Source: Bradyrhizobium sp. Ce-3
Lineage (GTDB): Bacteria > Pseudomonadota > Alphaproteobacteria > Rhizobiales > Xanthobacteraceae
Direction: 5' to 3'
NCBI RefSeq assembly: GCF_022835695.1
Contig: NZ_BQUV01000006.1
Span: 506,193-570,192, forward strand
DNA: 64,000 nucleotides
Shown here: one piece after another, positions 48,233 through 56,779 of the stretch
How the letters are laid out: every line of letters begins with the position of its first letter
How positions within the stretch are numbered: position 1 is the stretch's first letter
Notes under the pieces: model-generated
Told to the model about the DNA's origin: nothing
The model's database searches: none
The model's input: the letters and a program-made list of their open reading frames with translations, nothing else
Program-made: the position numbers and the translations under genes

Positions 48233-48248
48233 TCGCATTCAAATGCGA
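48233..48248. promoter_or_regulatory. Perfect palindrome just before the GlpD-like gene
   Basis: TCGCATT-CA-AATGCGA is a perfect 7-base inverted repeat ending 12 bases before the start codon at 48261. It could be a repressor operator or could affect ribosome access. A TTGACG hexamer lies upstream at 48200-48205. Confidence 0.45.
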
Positions 48249-48260
48249 TAGGCGTTGCGC

Positions 48261-49727
48261 ATGGCGGATCATGATCTCGCGATCATCGGCGGTGGCCTGA
48301 ACGGCACGAGCGTGGCGCGTGATGCGGCCGGCCGCGGTCTGCGCGTGATCCTGCTGGAGCAGGGCGATCTCGGCTGCGGCGCGTCGCAGGCCTCGCCACG
48401 GCTGGTGCACGGCGATCTGGCCGGGCTGGAACGGCGCGAGTTCTTCCGCGTCCGCAGGGCGCTCAGGGAGCGCGATGTGTTGCTGCGCATCGCGCCGCAT
48501 CTGGTGCGGCCGGCACGCTTCGCGATCCCGGCGCATGCCGAGGAACGGCCGCCGTGGCAATTGCGGTCGTTGCTGCTGCTCTACGAGCATCTCGCCTCGC
48601 GCAGCGGCCTGCCGCGCTCGGCGACGCTGGACGTCACCCACCATCCGGTCGGCAATGCGCTGAAGCGGCCGTTCGGAACCGCGTTCGAATATTCCGACTG
48701 CGTCGTCGACGATTCCCGGCTCGTCGTGCTCAACGCCGTCGATGCCGCGGCGCGCGGCGCCGATATCCGCACCGGCGCACGCGTGACCCGGGCCGAGCGC
48801 GGCGAGACCTGGCGCCTGGTCGCGATCGACCGCGGCTATCGCCGGGTGATCACGGCGCGGTCGCTGGTCAACGCGACCGGTGCGTGGGCCGCCTCCGTCG
48901 CCGAGACCGTGCTGCGCGTGCCGGTGCCGCAGCTCGCGACCGTGCAGATCAGCCAGATCGTGGTGCGCCGCCTGTTCGACTGTGACAACGTCTATGTGTT
49001 CCAGAACCCCGACGGGCAATTGATCTTCGCCAGTCCCTACGAGCGCGACTTCACCCTGGTCGGCAGCATCAGTCATCCCTTCAAGGGTGACCCTGCCATC
49101 GTCGCGATGGGAGTGCGTGAAGTGGCCTATCTCTGCGATGCGGCCAATCGTTACTTTCGGGAGCAGATCGCGCCCGCCGACGTGCTGCGAACGATCTCCG
49201 GCGCCAATTCCGTCATCGCTCCCCCGCGCCGGAGCAGGCGCGATGGCGCCGGGTCGCTCGACTATCGGCGTGGCAAGGCCCCGCTGCTGACGATCTTCGG
49301 CGGCGATATCACCACCGCGCGGCGCCGCGCCGAGCGGGCGGTCTCGGAGTTCACACGGTTCTATCCGATGACGCCGCGCTGGACCGCAACGGTGCCGCTG
49401 CCGGGCGGCGAATTCGCCTGGCAGCGCTTTGAGGACGAGGTCGACATCGCCCGCGACCGCTGGCGCTTCCTCGGCGAGGCCGAGGCGCGGCGGCTGGTGA
49501 CCGCCTATGGGTTGAACGTGAAAGACATAATGGGCGATGCGAAGGAGAAGGCCGATCTCGGTCCGGCCTTCGGCCCGGAGCTGACCGGCGCGGAGGTGCG
49601 CTACCTCATGCGCAAGGAATGGGCGCGTTTTCCCGACGATGTCCTGTGGCGCCGCTCCAAGCTCGGCCTGACCATGCCGCAAGCGGATCAGGATGCGCTT
49701 GCGGCGTTCATGGCGAAGGCCGATTGA
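48261..49727 (+). CDS. GlpD-like FAD protein with altered active site
   Basis: The 488-residue protein aligns along its length with glycerol-3-phosphate dehydrogenase GlpD. The FAD-binding start LAIIGGGLNGTSVARDAAGR, the EYSDCVVDDSRLVV block, SPYERDFTLVGSI and the C-terminal EWARFPDDVLWRRSKLGL are kept. The substrate site is not. GGLRYLE became GDLAGLE, KGSHIVV became ISQIVV, SGVRPL became SGANSV and FGGKLTTYR became FGGDITTAR. The residues lost correspond to E. coli R54, K270, R317 and K354, numbered from memory. The protein probably does not oxidise glycerol-3-phosphate. It may use another substrate or be a non-catalytic paralogue. A palindrome lies just upstream. Confidence 0.85.
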   Translation: MADHDLAIIGGGLNGTSVARDAAGRGLRVILLEQGDLGCGASQASPRLVHGDLAGLERREFFRVRRALRERDVLLRIAPHLVRPARFAIPAHAEERPPWQLRSLLLLYEHLASRSGLPRSATLDVTHHPVGNALKRPFGTAFEYSDCVVDDSRLVVLNAVDAAARGADIRTGARVTRAERGETWRLVAIDRGYRRVITARSLVNATGAWAASVAETVLRVPVPQLATVQISQIVVRRLFDCDNVYVFQNPDGQLIFASPYERDFTLVGSISHPFKGDPAIVAMGVREVAYLCDAANRYFREQIAPADVLRTISGANSVIAPPRRSRRDGAGSLDYRRGKAPLLTIFGGDITTARRRAERAVSEFTRFYPMTPRWTATVPLPGGEFAWQRFEDEVDIARDRWRFLGEAEARRLVTAYGLNVKDIMGDAKEKADLGPAFGPELTGAEVRYLMRKEWARFPDDVLWRRSKLGLTMPQADQDALAAFMAKAD

Positions 49728-49741
49728 GCTTCGACTTTCAA

Positions 49742-49873
49742 ACCTCCCCTTGAAAAGGGGAGGTCGCCTTGCTCGCCAGAGCAAGGCGGGTGGGGATCTG
49801 CTCTCTCGGCTCGCAGCGGCGTCTGCGGCTGACCCCCATCCCGACCTTCCCCCTTTCAGGGGGAAGGAGAGCA
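49742..49873. repeat. Composite palindromic element after the GlpD-like gene
   Basis: Three hairpins occur in a row: CCTCCCC / GGGGAGG (from 49744), CGCCTTGCTC / GAGCAAGGCG (from 49765) and CCTTCCCCCT / AGGGGGAAGG (49846-49868). The outer pieces AACCTCCCCTTG and CCCTTTCAGGGGG are themselves similar inverted copies. I recognise this as a recurring Bradyrhizobium intergenic element; it lies between convergent genes. Confidence 0.8.
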
Positions 49874-49887
49874 GCTTCCGGCAGTGG

Positions 49888-51198
49888 CTATTGCCGCGCC
49901 GCCTCCTGCGACCAGGCGAGGTCACGCTTGGATGGACGGCGATGCAGCCGCTCCGAGATCAGGCTCGTTGCTCGGCGGCCCTGGCCGGCGCGCAGGCACG
50001 CGACGATGAAGGTGTCCTCCCACAATTCGCGTTGCGCGTGGCTGCCACCGATCCGCACCAGCTCGGGCATCAGCGGCGCCAGGATGCGTACGGCGTTGTC
50101 ATGGTCGCCGGCCGCGAAGGCCGCGATTCCCCGGCCGAGCCCGATCGCGGCTGGGCCGGGCGCCAGTTTGCCGTCGGCGTCACGCGCCGCCATTTCGGCG
50201 AGCCGCGTCTCGAGCGCGTCATTGTTCGTCGTGGCTGCGACCAGCGCGTGGTGGACGTCGGCGAAATGCGCGCCGGCCTTCGGGAAGTGCCCGTCGCCAT
50301 AAGCGGCGACGTCCTTCCAGTGCGCTTCGAGACCGGTCTTGCCGGCAACCGACAGCCGCCACAGCAGCGAGGCCGTGTCGGTATAGATATTGAGCGGCGG
50401 ATAGGGCCGGTTGGCCGGCTTGATGTGCTGCTCGTAAATGTCGAGCGCGCTGTCAGCGTCGCCTTCCTCGATGGCGATCAAGGCGAGGTGCCAGGCAAGA
50501 TGGCCCTGGAGGAAGCTGGTGCGATCATTCGCCGGCAGCCAGGCGGAAAGGAAGCTGCGGCCCTCCGACCCGTCGCCCTGCTCGAACAGCGCATGCGCCA
50601 CCGCATGCGCGGCGCCGGCGTTCTCCGGCTTCAGCGTATAGCCGCGCTCGGTGATGGCGCGGCCCGAGACGACATCGCCGGCCTCGGTTTTCGACCAGCC
50701 GAGATAGGTGAGGAACCACCAATCGTCGCCATAGTCGCTGACGTAACGCTCGGAGATGGCGAGCCGCGCGGCGTCATGGTCGGACCGGCCGGAGAAGGCA
50801 TAGAGGCCGAAGGCGCCGAGCAGCAGTGACAGCACCTGCGCATCGCGCGGATACTCGGTGAGATGCTGTTCGGCTGACGTCATCGCCGTCTTGGCCTGCC
50901 CCTCGATCACCGACGCCATGATCTCGATATGCTGGCGCTCGCGCGGGCTCGCCGCCGCGGCCAGCCGTCGTGCATCGGCCGCCTTGGCGCGGGCCTTGGC
51001 GCCTTCCATGTTGAGCTGGTGCACGCGGGCGCGGCCGATATGGGCCAACGCGAAATCCGGGTCCTCGGCGATCGCCGCCTCGAACGCGGTATCCGCGCCG
51101 TGCAGCGCGGCCAGCATGCGATCGACGCCGTCGATATAATGGGAGGCAGCGCGGTCCGAAGGGGTCGTCAGCGGCAGGCCGTAGCGGTCGTGGATCAT
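49888..51198 (-). CDS. TTC38-like tetratricopeptide repeat protein
   Basis: A 436-residue soluble protein built of helical repeats. Recognisable parts are the start YGLPLTTPSDRAASHYIDGVD, FEAAIAEDPDFALAHIGRAR, LLLGAFGLYAFSGRSDHDA and HAVAHALFEQGDGSEGRSFL. The set resembles bacterial relatives of eukaryotic TTC38, whose function is unknown. HAVAHALFEQGDG is especially typical. There is no signal peptide. The gene is preceded by a 186-base gap and converges with the GlpD-like gene. Confidence 0.88.
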   Translation of the reverse strand: MIHDRYGLPLTTPSDRAASHYIDGVDRMLAALHGADTAFEAAIAEDPDFALAHIGRARVHQLNMEGAKARAKAADARRLAAAASPRERQHIEIMASVIEGQAKTAMTSAEQHLTEYPRDAQVLSLLLGAFGLYAFSGRSDHDAARLAISERYVSDYGDDWWFLTYLGWSKTEAGDVVSGRAITERGYTLKPENAGAAHAVAHALFEQGDGSEGRSFLSAWLPANDRTSFLQGHLAWHLALIAIEEGDADSALDIYEQHIKPANRPYPPLNIYTDTASLLWRLSVAGKTGLEAHWKDVAAYGDGHFPKAGAHFADVHHALVAATTNNDALETRLAEMAARDADGKLAPGPAAIGLGRGIAAFAAGDHDNAVRILAPLMPELVRIGGSHAQRELWEDTFIVACLRAGQGRRATSLISERLHRRPSKRDLAWSQEAARQ

Positions 51199-51384
51199 CG
51201 GTTGTCCTCCCGAATTCGGCTGCGAAGTCTAGGGCATGCACTCATAAAGGCAACGAGCCACTTCGGGACTTACGTCCGCTTAGCCCTCGACAGCATCGCA
51301 AGAGCGGACGTCGCCGGAGGTCCGAGTTGGGCCAAGAGCTGACATTGGGGTCTGCCGCTATTCAAGAACGTCTTCGCTTCAGAA

Positions 51385-51954
51385 CTAAGCACCGCTTTTG
51401 GGATGGATGCGGCGAACCTCCAGTTCTTCCCACCGCGTCATGACTTTCGTGTTGAAGCGTGCCTGATCAAACCTGACTTCGCCGTCATCCTCGACCAGAA
51501 AGATATCATCTTGGGACGCGACGGCTTTGAGAAAGCGATGCGAGCGAATGTCGAGATTTACTAACCCACCACGGTACGCGAAATGGCTGTGCAGGTACTC
51601 AAAGGCGAACATCGCAACACAGTAGTTGTCGAAAGTCTCGAATTTTAGAAAGTTAGCGGCCTCGCATTCGTCTAAGGTCACAACGGGCTTAAAAAAGATT
51701 CTCGATTGGCCGGGAAGACGAGTTGTCCAACGAGGCGGGTTCGGCTCGTAAAGCGGCTTCAGAGCACCAACTTCGTTCAGCACCCCTGCGGGCCATTCCC
51801 AGCGCCCCGAACCTTCGACATAGAACGCCTCATGCAGCGTGCCATTTTCATCAGGAAGCGATTGGAGCCAACCCTGCGTTCGGTCGAGATCAATCTTCCG
51901 ATAAACCTCGAACAGAAGCTCGTAAACGATCGCAGCCACTGTCGCGTTTTGCAT
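51385..51954 (-). CDS. Hypothetical protein, AT-richer than its surroundings
   Basis: A 189-residue soluble protein with no domain I recognise. It starts MQNATVAAIVYELLFEVYRK and has aromatic-rich pieces such as HEAFYVEGSGRWEWPAGVL and NYCVAMFAFEYLHSHFAYR. AGGAGATCGAGGA precedes the ATG, a convincing ribosome site. Its codon use is clearly less GC-biased than neighbouring genes, with many A- or T-ending codons, which suggests recent acquisition. It is bounded by short gaps without mobile-element remains that I can see. Confidence 0.7.
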   Translation of the reverse strand: MQNATVAAIVYELLFEVYRKIDLDRTQGWLQSLPDENGTLHEAFYVEGSGRWEWPAGVLNEVGALKPLYEPNPPRWTTRLPGQSRIFFKPVVTLDECEAANFLKFETFDNYCVAMFAFEYLHSHFAYRGGLVNLDIRSHRFLKAVASQDDIFLVEDDGEVRFDQARFNTKVMTRWEELEVRRIHPKSGA

Positions 51955-52169
51955 TCCTCGATCTCCTGATACCGGCTCACGCTTGTCCGTCAGGGTTATT
52001 TGTCAATCCCTAAGAAATTCGCCGGGGGATGACATGGAATATCCGCTTCGGGTGAAAAGCCGCCTATGGCGGCCGAACCGGGGACTTCCGATTACCCTCG
52101 CAGAGCCGACCTTCCCGATGGTCATGTCGACTGTCAGCTTACGGCCAGAAGCGGCAGCCGCCAGGAGGC

Positions 52170-52634
52170 CTATTTCTTCTTCTTCCCCCCGACGAACGGT
52201 TTCTCGGCGGCCTGAGCCATCCACGAAAGCACCTGGTCTTCGTCGAGCTCGTCCATGGCGGTCAATTCGACGCCGCGGGCGGCCTTACCCATTCCGATCG
52301 GTGTCACCGGAGGTTCTGGTTGCAGTTCGTTGCCTCGGATGAACATCAGCTTCAGATGACCGACGAATGCGCCGGAAGTGAAGCACCACCCATCGGGAAC
52401 GCCATAGTAAGCCATTCCCCATTTCACCGCGCGTTTGAGGTCCGGCAGTATCCTGGAGGCCAAGGCATCGACATGTTTGGCGATGCTCTTCTGCGGTTCA
52501 GGAAGGCTCTCGATATAGGCAAATACCGGCTTGTCGCCTTCGGCCGCTTTCGCAGGACTCGCCTTGCCGGTCATCGCTACCAGAAGCTTGACACTTTTTG
52601 CCTGTGGCGTTCCCGTGTCTTTTTTTACTGCCAT
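52170..52634 (-). CDS. DUF1801 domain protein
   Basis: A 154-residue protein with the DUF1801 (YdhG-like) fold. PVFAYIESLPEPQKSIAKHV, PDLKRAVKWGMAYYGVPDGW and VGHLKLMFIRGNELQP are typical; the KWGMAYY helix is the family mark. It has a Lys-rich start and a KKKK end. The family is small and of unknown function. It shares the strand with the hypothetical gene upstream, but the 215-base gap argues against an operon. Confidence 0.88.
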   Translation of the reverse strand: MAVKKDTGTPQAKSVKLLVAMTGKASPAKAAEGDKPVFAYIESLPEPQKSIAKHVDALASRILPDLKRAVKWGMAYYGVPDGWCFTSGAFVGHLKLMFIRGNELQPEPPVTPIGMGKAARGVELTAMDELDEDQVLSWMAQAAEKPFVGGKKKK

Positions 52635-52946
52635 GGCCCCAGCGACCTAATTCGTGATGCGGCAGCGGATACGGCCCACAACCGATCTCGTTTCGACGCT
52701 AAGCCTATCCTCGTCTACCGGCGGCACAATGACAGCTCTGGGTCAAAAGGCGGTACGTTTCAGGCTGAACAAGTGCCTTCCGGTTTGTACCCCAAAGCCG
52801 ACGCAACGCATTTAAGAGCCCGCCCTGGCAGAGGCGCGGGGGCCCACAATATTGCGGGAGATGTCCGTGAGGCGGTTGAGCCGGTGGCGATCCGCCGTTA
52901 GTTTGCCGTCACAATCGGACCTCAAGGGGAATCGGGGCTTGCGGAC
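52635..52946. other. Intergenic region before the polyamine-type operon
   Basis: No gene is supported in these 312 bases. A long plus-strand frame overlapping the DUF1801 gene runs through part of it but has no ribosome site and no recognisable content. No solute-binding protein gene or remnant of one is seen here, where one would be expected for the operon that follows. Confidence 0.5.
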
Positions 52947-54110
52947 GTGACATCGGGCGAAGCGACTGCGGAGGCGGCAAAGCCGTTGCCTGAACCGGCC
53001 GTCTCGGACATACCGCTGCTGCGGATCGAGGGCGTCGCCAAATCGTTCGGCAATTTTCGCGCGGTCGACAAGCTCTCACTGGATATCCGCGCCGGCGAGT
53101 TCTTCGCGCTGCTCGGCCCGAGCGGCTGCGGCAAGACCACGCTGCTGCGCATGCTCGCGGGCTTCGAGACGCCCGACGAGGGCCGCATCCTGCTCGGCGG
53201 CAACGACATCGCCCAGGTGCTGCCGCATGCGCGGCCCGTCAACATGATGTTCCAGAACTACGCGCTGTTCCCGCATCTGTCGGTGCGCGACAACATCGCC
53301 TTCGGGCTGAAACGTGCCGGCATGGCGCGCAAGGATATCGCGACCCGCGTCGCGGAGATGGTCGCGCTGGTCAAGCTCGAAGGGCTCGAGAAGCGCAAGC
53401 CAGACCAGCTCTCCGGCGGACAGCGGCAGCGCGTCGCGCTGGCGCGCTCACTGGCGCGCCGCCCGCAGGTGCTGCTGCTCGACGAGCCGCTCGCCGCGCT
53501 CGACAAGAAGCTGCGCGAGAGCACGCAAGGCGAGCTGATGGAGCTGCAGCGCCGGCTCGGCATGACTTTCATCATCGTCACCCACGATCAGGAGGAGGCG
53601 ATGACGATGGCTGGCCGGATCGGCGTGATGGATGCCGGACGGCTGGTCCAGGTCGCCACCCCGCGCAATCTCTACGAGGCGCCGGCCTCACGCTGGATCG
53701 CCGAGTTCGTCGGCGACATCAACCTGTTCAACGGCCAGGTCGCTGCCCGCGAGAATGGACGGTTGACGGTCTCGACCTCAGAAGCAGGCACGCTCGCGGT
53801 CAGCGAATTGTGGCCGCCGGTGACCAAGCAGGTCGTCAGCGTCGCGATCCGCCCCGAGAAGGTGAAGCTGTCGCGCCGCGCGCCGGCCTCGGATGCGGGC
53901 GCGCCGCAGGCGATCAACCGGCTGGAGGGCGTCGTGATCGACGCCAATTATCTCGGCGGCGTGACCAGCTACCGGGTCAAGCTGGAGACCGGCGCGGTGG
54001 TGCGCGCATCGATGGCCAACACTGCGCGGCTCGATGTCGACGCCTATCTCGCCGGCCAGCGCGTGGTGGCGTGGTTCACCGCCGACGACTGCCTGGTGCT
54101 GGAGCAATGA
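52947..54110 (+). CDS. Polyamine-type ABC transporter ATP-binding protein
   Basis: The 387-residue ATPase has Walker A GPSGCGKTT, signature LSGGQRQRVALARSLA, Walker B VLLLDEPLAALD and the switch histidine in IIVTHDQEEAMT. A C-terminal TOBE domain follows (PEKVKLSRR and onward). It matches the PotA/PotG group importing putrescine or spermidine. It starts with GTG at 52947. Its stop overlaps the ATG of the next gene by four bases (54107-54110). No binding-protein gene is present in the operon. Confidence 0.93.
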   Translation: MTSGEATAEAAKPLPEPAVSDIPLLRIEGVAKSFGNFRAVDKLSLDIRAGEFFALLGPSGCGKTTLLRMLAGFETPDEGRILLGGNDIAQVLPHARPVNMMFQNYALFPHLSVRDNIAFGLKRAGMARKDIATRVAEMVALVKLEGLEKRKPDQLSGGQRQRVALARSLARRPQVLLLDEPLAALDKKLRESTQGELMELQRRLGMTFIIVTHDQEEAMTMAGRIGVMDAGRLVQVATPRNLYEAPASRWIAEFVGDINLFNGQVAARENGRLTVSTSEAGTLAVSELWPPVTKQVVSVAIRPEKVKLSRRAPASDAGAPQAINRLEGVVIDANYLGGVTSYRVKLETGAVVRASMANTARLDVDAYLAGQRVVAWFTADDCLVLEQ

Positions 54111-55021
54111 GCGCGCGCCGCATCTTCGCCCGGCCGGCGCGGCTCGCCGCGATCGCGCCCTATCTCTGGATGGTGCTGTTCTTCCTGGTGCCGTTCGGCT
54201 TCGTTCTGAAGATCAGCCTGTCGCAGACCGCGATCGCACAGCCGCCCTATATGCCGGTGTTCGATGTCACCGAGGGCCGCGCGGCGCTGGCGGCGGCGTT
54301 TGCGCAACTGTCGTTCGACAATTTCCGCCTGCTGCTGCAGGACAATCTGTACATCCTGTCCTATCTGCGCAGCCTCGTCGTGGCCGTGACCTCGACCTTG
54401 ATCCTGCTTCTGATCGGCTATCCCATCGCCTATGGCATGGCGCGGCTGCCGCAGCGCTGGCAGGGCGTGGCGATGATGCTGGTGATCGTGCCGTTCTGGA
54501 CCTCGTTCCTGATCCGCATCTATGCCTGGATCAACATCCTGCAGCATGACGGCCTGCTCAACCAGATCCTGCTGGCGCTGCACCTCGTGTCCGCGCCGGT
54601 GGTCTGGCTGTCGACCGACAGCGCGATGTATCTCGGCATCGTCTATTCCTATCTGCCGTTCATGATCCTGCCGCTCTATGCGACGCTGTCGAAGCAGGAT
54701 GGCTCGCTGCTGGAGGCTGCGGGCGATCTCGGCGCGTCGCCGCTGCGGGCGTTCTGGCTGGTGACGTTCCCGCTGTCGCTGCCGGGTGTCGGCGCCGGCG
54801 CGCTGCTGTGTTTTATTCCCATCGTCGGCGAGTTCGTGATCCCCGACCTGCTCGCCGGCTCCAATTCGCTGATGATCGGGCAGACGCTCTGGCTCGAATT
54901 CTTCACCAACAAGGATTGGCCGGTGGCGTCAGCCGCGGCGGTCGCGCTGTTGCTGCTGCTGGTGCCGCCGCTCGTGCTCTATGACCGCCTGCAGCGGCGT
55001 CAACTGGGGACCAACGGCTGA
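54107..55021 (+). CDS. Polyamine-type ABC transporter permease (PotB/PotH-like)
   Basis: The 304-residue permease has six membrane helices and the cytosolic coupling EAA loop (LEAAGDLGASPLRAFWLVTFP). It starts MSARRIFARPARLAAIAPYL. The FFLVPFGFVLKISLSQ helix and the ARLPQRWQG loop are typical of the PotH group. It begins in the ATGA overlap with the ATPase gene and ends one base into the next start (TGATG), so all three genes are translationally coupled. Frames starting upstream at 53810 are not part of the protein. Confidence 0.93.
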   Translation: MSARRIFARPARLAAIAPYLWMVLFFLVPFGFVLKISLSQTAIAQPPYMPVFDVTEGRAALAAAFAQLSFDNFRLLLQDNLYILSYLRSLVVAVTSTLILLLIGYPIAYGMARLPQRWQGVAMMLVIVPFWTSFLIRIYAWINILQHDGLLNQILLALHLVSAPVVWLSTDSAMYLGIVYSYLPFMILPLYATLSKQDGSLLEAAGDLGASPLRAFWLVTFPLSLPGVGAGALLCFIPIVGEFVIPDLLAGSNSLMIGQTLWLEFFTNKDWPVASAAAVALLLLLVPPLVLYDRLQRRQLGTNG

Positions 55022-55836
55022 TGGCGCGCACCGTCACCAGGTTGACGCGCTTCAACATGACCTCGCTGGCGCTCGGGCTCGCGTTCCTCTATCTGCCGAT
55101 CGTGATCCTGGTGATCTACTCGTTCAATGCATCGCGGCTGGTGACGGTGTGGGGCGGCTGGTCGCTGCGCTGGTATCACGAATTCTTCAACGACCGCGCC
55201 ATGCTGGAGGCGGCCTGGATGAGCCTGTCGGTCGCCGCGGTGTCGGCAACGCTGGCGACGCTGCTCGGCACGCTGGCGGCGGTCGGGCTGGCGCGGGGCG
55301 AGCGGTTCCGGGGGCGGGCGTTGTTTTCCGGCATGCTGTATTCGCCGTTGGTGATGCCCGAGGTGATCTCCGGCCTCTCATTGCTGCTGCTGTTCGTGGC
55401 GCTGAATGCCGAGCGCGGCTTCTGGACGGTGACGATCGCCCACACCACGCTGACGATGTGCTTCGTCACCGTTGTGGTGCAGTCGCGCCTTTCCGCGCTC
55501 GACCGCAGCCTGGAGGAAGCCGCAATGGACCTCGGCTGCGATCCGGTGCGCGCGTTCCTGATGGTGACGCTGCCGCTGATCGTGCCGGCGATCGTGGCGG
55601 GGTGGATGCTGGCCTTCACGTTGTCGCTCGACGACGTCGTGATCGCGAGCTTCACCACCGGTCCCGGCTCGGCGACATTGCCGATCCGGATCTATTCCGA
55701 AGTGCGGCTCGGCGTGAAGCCCGAGATCAATGCGATCTGCACGCTGGTGATCGCGCTGATCGCCGTGATCATCGTGGTCGCCTCGTTCGCCTCGAAATTG
55801 TCGAGCTCGCAGGGCGAGAGCGCCGCGCCGCTATAG
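55021..55836 (+). CDS. Polyamine-type ABC transporter permease (PotC/PotI-like)
   Basis: The 271-residue permease has six helices, a FLYLPIVILVIYSFNASR start, and the EAA loop LEEAAMDLGCDPVRAFLMVTLP. The segment LSLDDVVIASFTTGPGSATLP is highly typical of PotC/PotI. It is the last gene of the operon and converges with the sugar-type permease at 55928. Confidence 0.93.
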   Translation: MARTVTRLTRFNMTSLALGLAFLYLPIVILVIYSFNASRLVTVWGGWSLRWYHEFFNDRAMLEAAWMSLSVAAVSATLATLLGTLAAVGLARGERFRGRALFSGMLYSPLVMPEVISGLSLLLLFVALNAERGFWTVTIAHTTLTMCFVTVVVQSRLSALDRSLEEAAMDLGCDPVRAFLMVTLPLIVPAIVAGWMLAFTLSLDDVVIASFTTGPGSATLPIRIYSEVRLGVKPEINAICTLVIALIAVIIVVASFASKLSSSQGESAAPL

Positions 55837-55927
55837 CCTCTCGTTTCGACGCTTTTTCCTTGCGCGACACATCTTCGTGCAAGGGAGCCTGGCTAGCGTG
55901 CTCACCTCACGTCAGTGCTCTGAGGCC

Positions 55928-56779
55928 TCAGGACTTCACCGCGCCGGCGGTCAGCCCGCCGACCATGTAGCGCTTGAAGGCGTAGTAGACCGCGGCCGGC
56001 GGCAGCGCGTAGATGAAGCCGGTGGTCATCAGCAGCTCCCACGGCGAATCGTCGGCGGCGAGGAAGTTGCCGAGCGCGACCGGCAGCGTGATGTCGGTAT
56101 CCTTCGACAGTAGCAGGAACGCGTAGAGATATTCGTTCCAGGCGAGCAGGATGGCGTAGGTGCCGACCGCGACCAGCGAGGGCATCATCAGCGGCACATA
56201 GACCAGGCGGAACAGCTGCAGCGTTGTGGCGCCGTCCATCGTCGCGGCCTCGTCGAGCTCGACCGGCAGCTTGTCGGAGGCCTGCTTCAAGACCCAGATC
56301 GCGTAGGGCGCGGCGATCGTCACCATCGCGAGGATCAGCGACCAGTGATTGTTGAGCAGCCCATAGGTGCCCATGGTGCGGTACATCGGCACGGCGAGGA
56401 ACGCCGCCGGGATGAAATAGGTGAACAGCGCCATGTTCATCACCACGCGGCCGCCCGGCACCCGCAGCCGCGAGATTGAGAACGCAGCCGCGGTGGCGAC
56501 GAACAGCGTCAGCGCGCCGACGGCGAGCGCGATCACCGTCGAATTCCAGAACTGGATCCAGAAGTCGCGCAGGAAGTAATGCTGCTGGTGGAACACGATC
56601 GAGAAATTATGCAGCGTCGGATGCGTCGGCCACAGCTTGCCGGTGAACGCGTCCTCCTTCGGCGAGATCGCGAACACGAACATGTGGTAGATCGGGATCA
56701 TGGTCCAGATGAAGACCGGGATGCCGATCAGCAGCAGCTTGGCTTCGGTGCCGACGTCGCGGAGGGTGGGCAGCTTCAT
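55928..56779 (-). CDS. Carbohydrate ABC transporter permease (MalG/UgpE-like)
   Basis: The 283-residue permease starts MKLPTLRDVGTEAKLLLIG, has six helices and the MalG-type EAA loop LDEAATMDGATTLQLFRLVYVPL. The end GGLTAGAVKS is typical of this family. It begins in an ATGA overlap with the preceding gene (56776-56779). Its substrate cannot be read from sequence. No ATPase gene is found in the operon. Confidence 0.92.
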   Translation of the reverse strand: MKLPTLRDVGTEAKLLLIGIPVFIWTMIPIYHMFVFAISPKEDAFTGKLWPTHPTLHNFSIVFHQQHYFLRDFWIQFWNSTVIALAVGALTLFVATAAAFSISRLRVPGGRVVMNMALFTYFIPAAFLAVPMYRTMGTYGLLNNHWSLILAMVTIAAPYAIWVLKQASDKLPVELDEAATMDGATTLQLFRLVYVPLMMPSLVAVGTYAILLAWNEYLYAFLLLSKDTDITLPVALGNFLAADDSPWELLMTTGFIYALPPAAVYYAFKRYMVGGLTAGAVKS

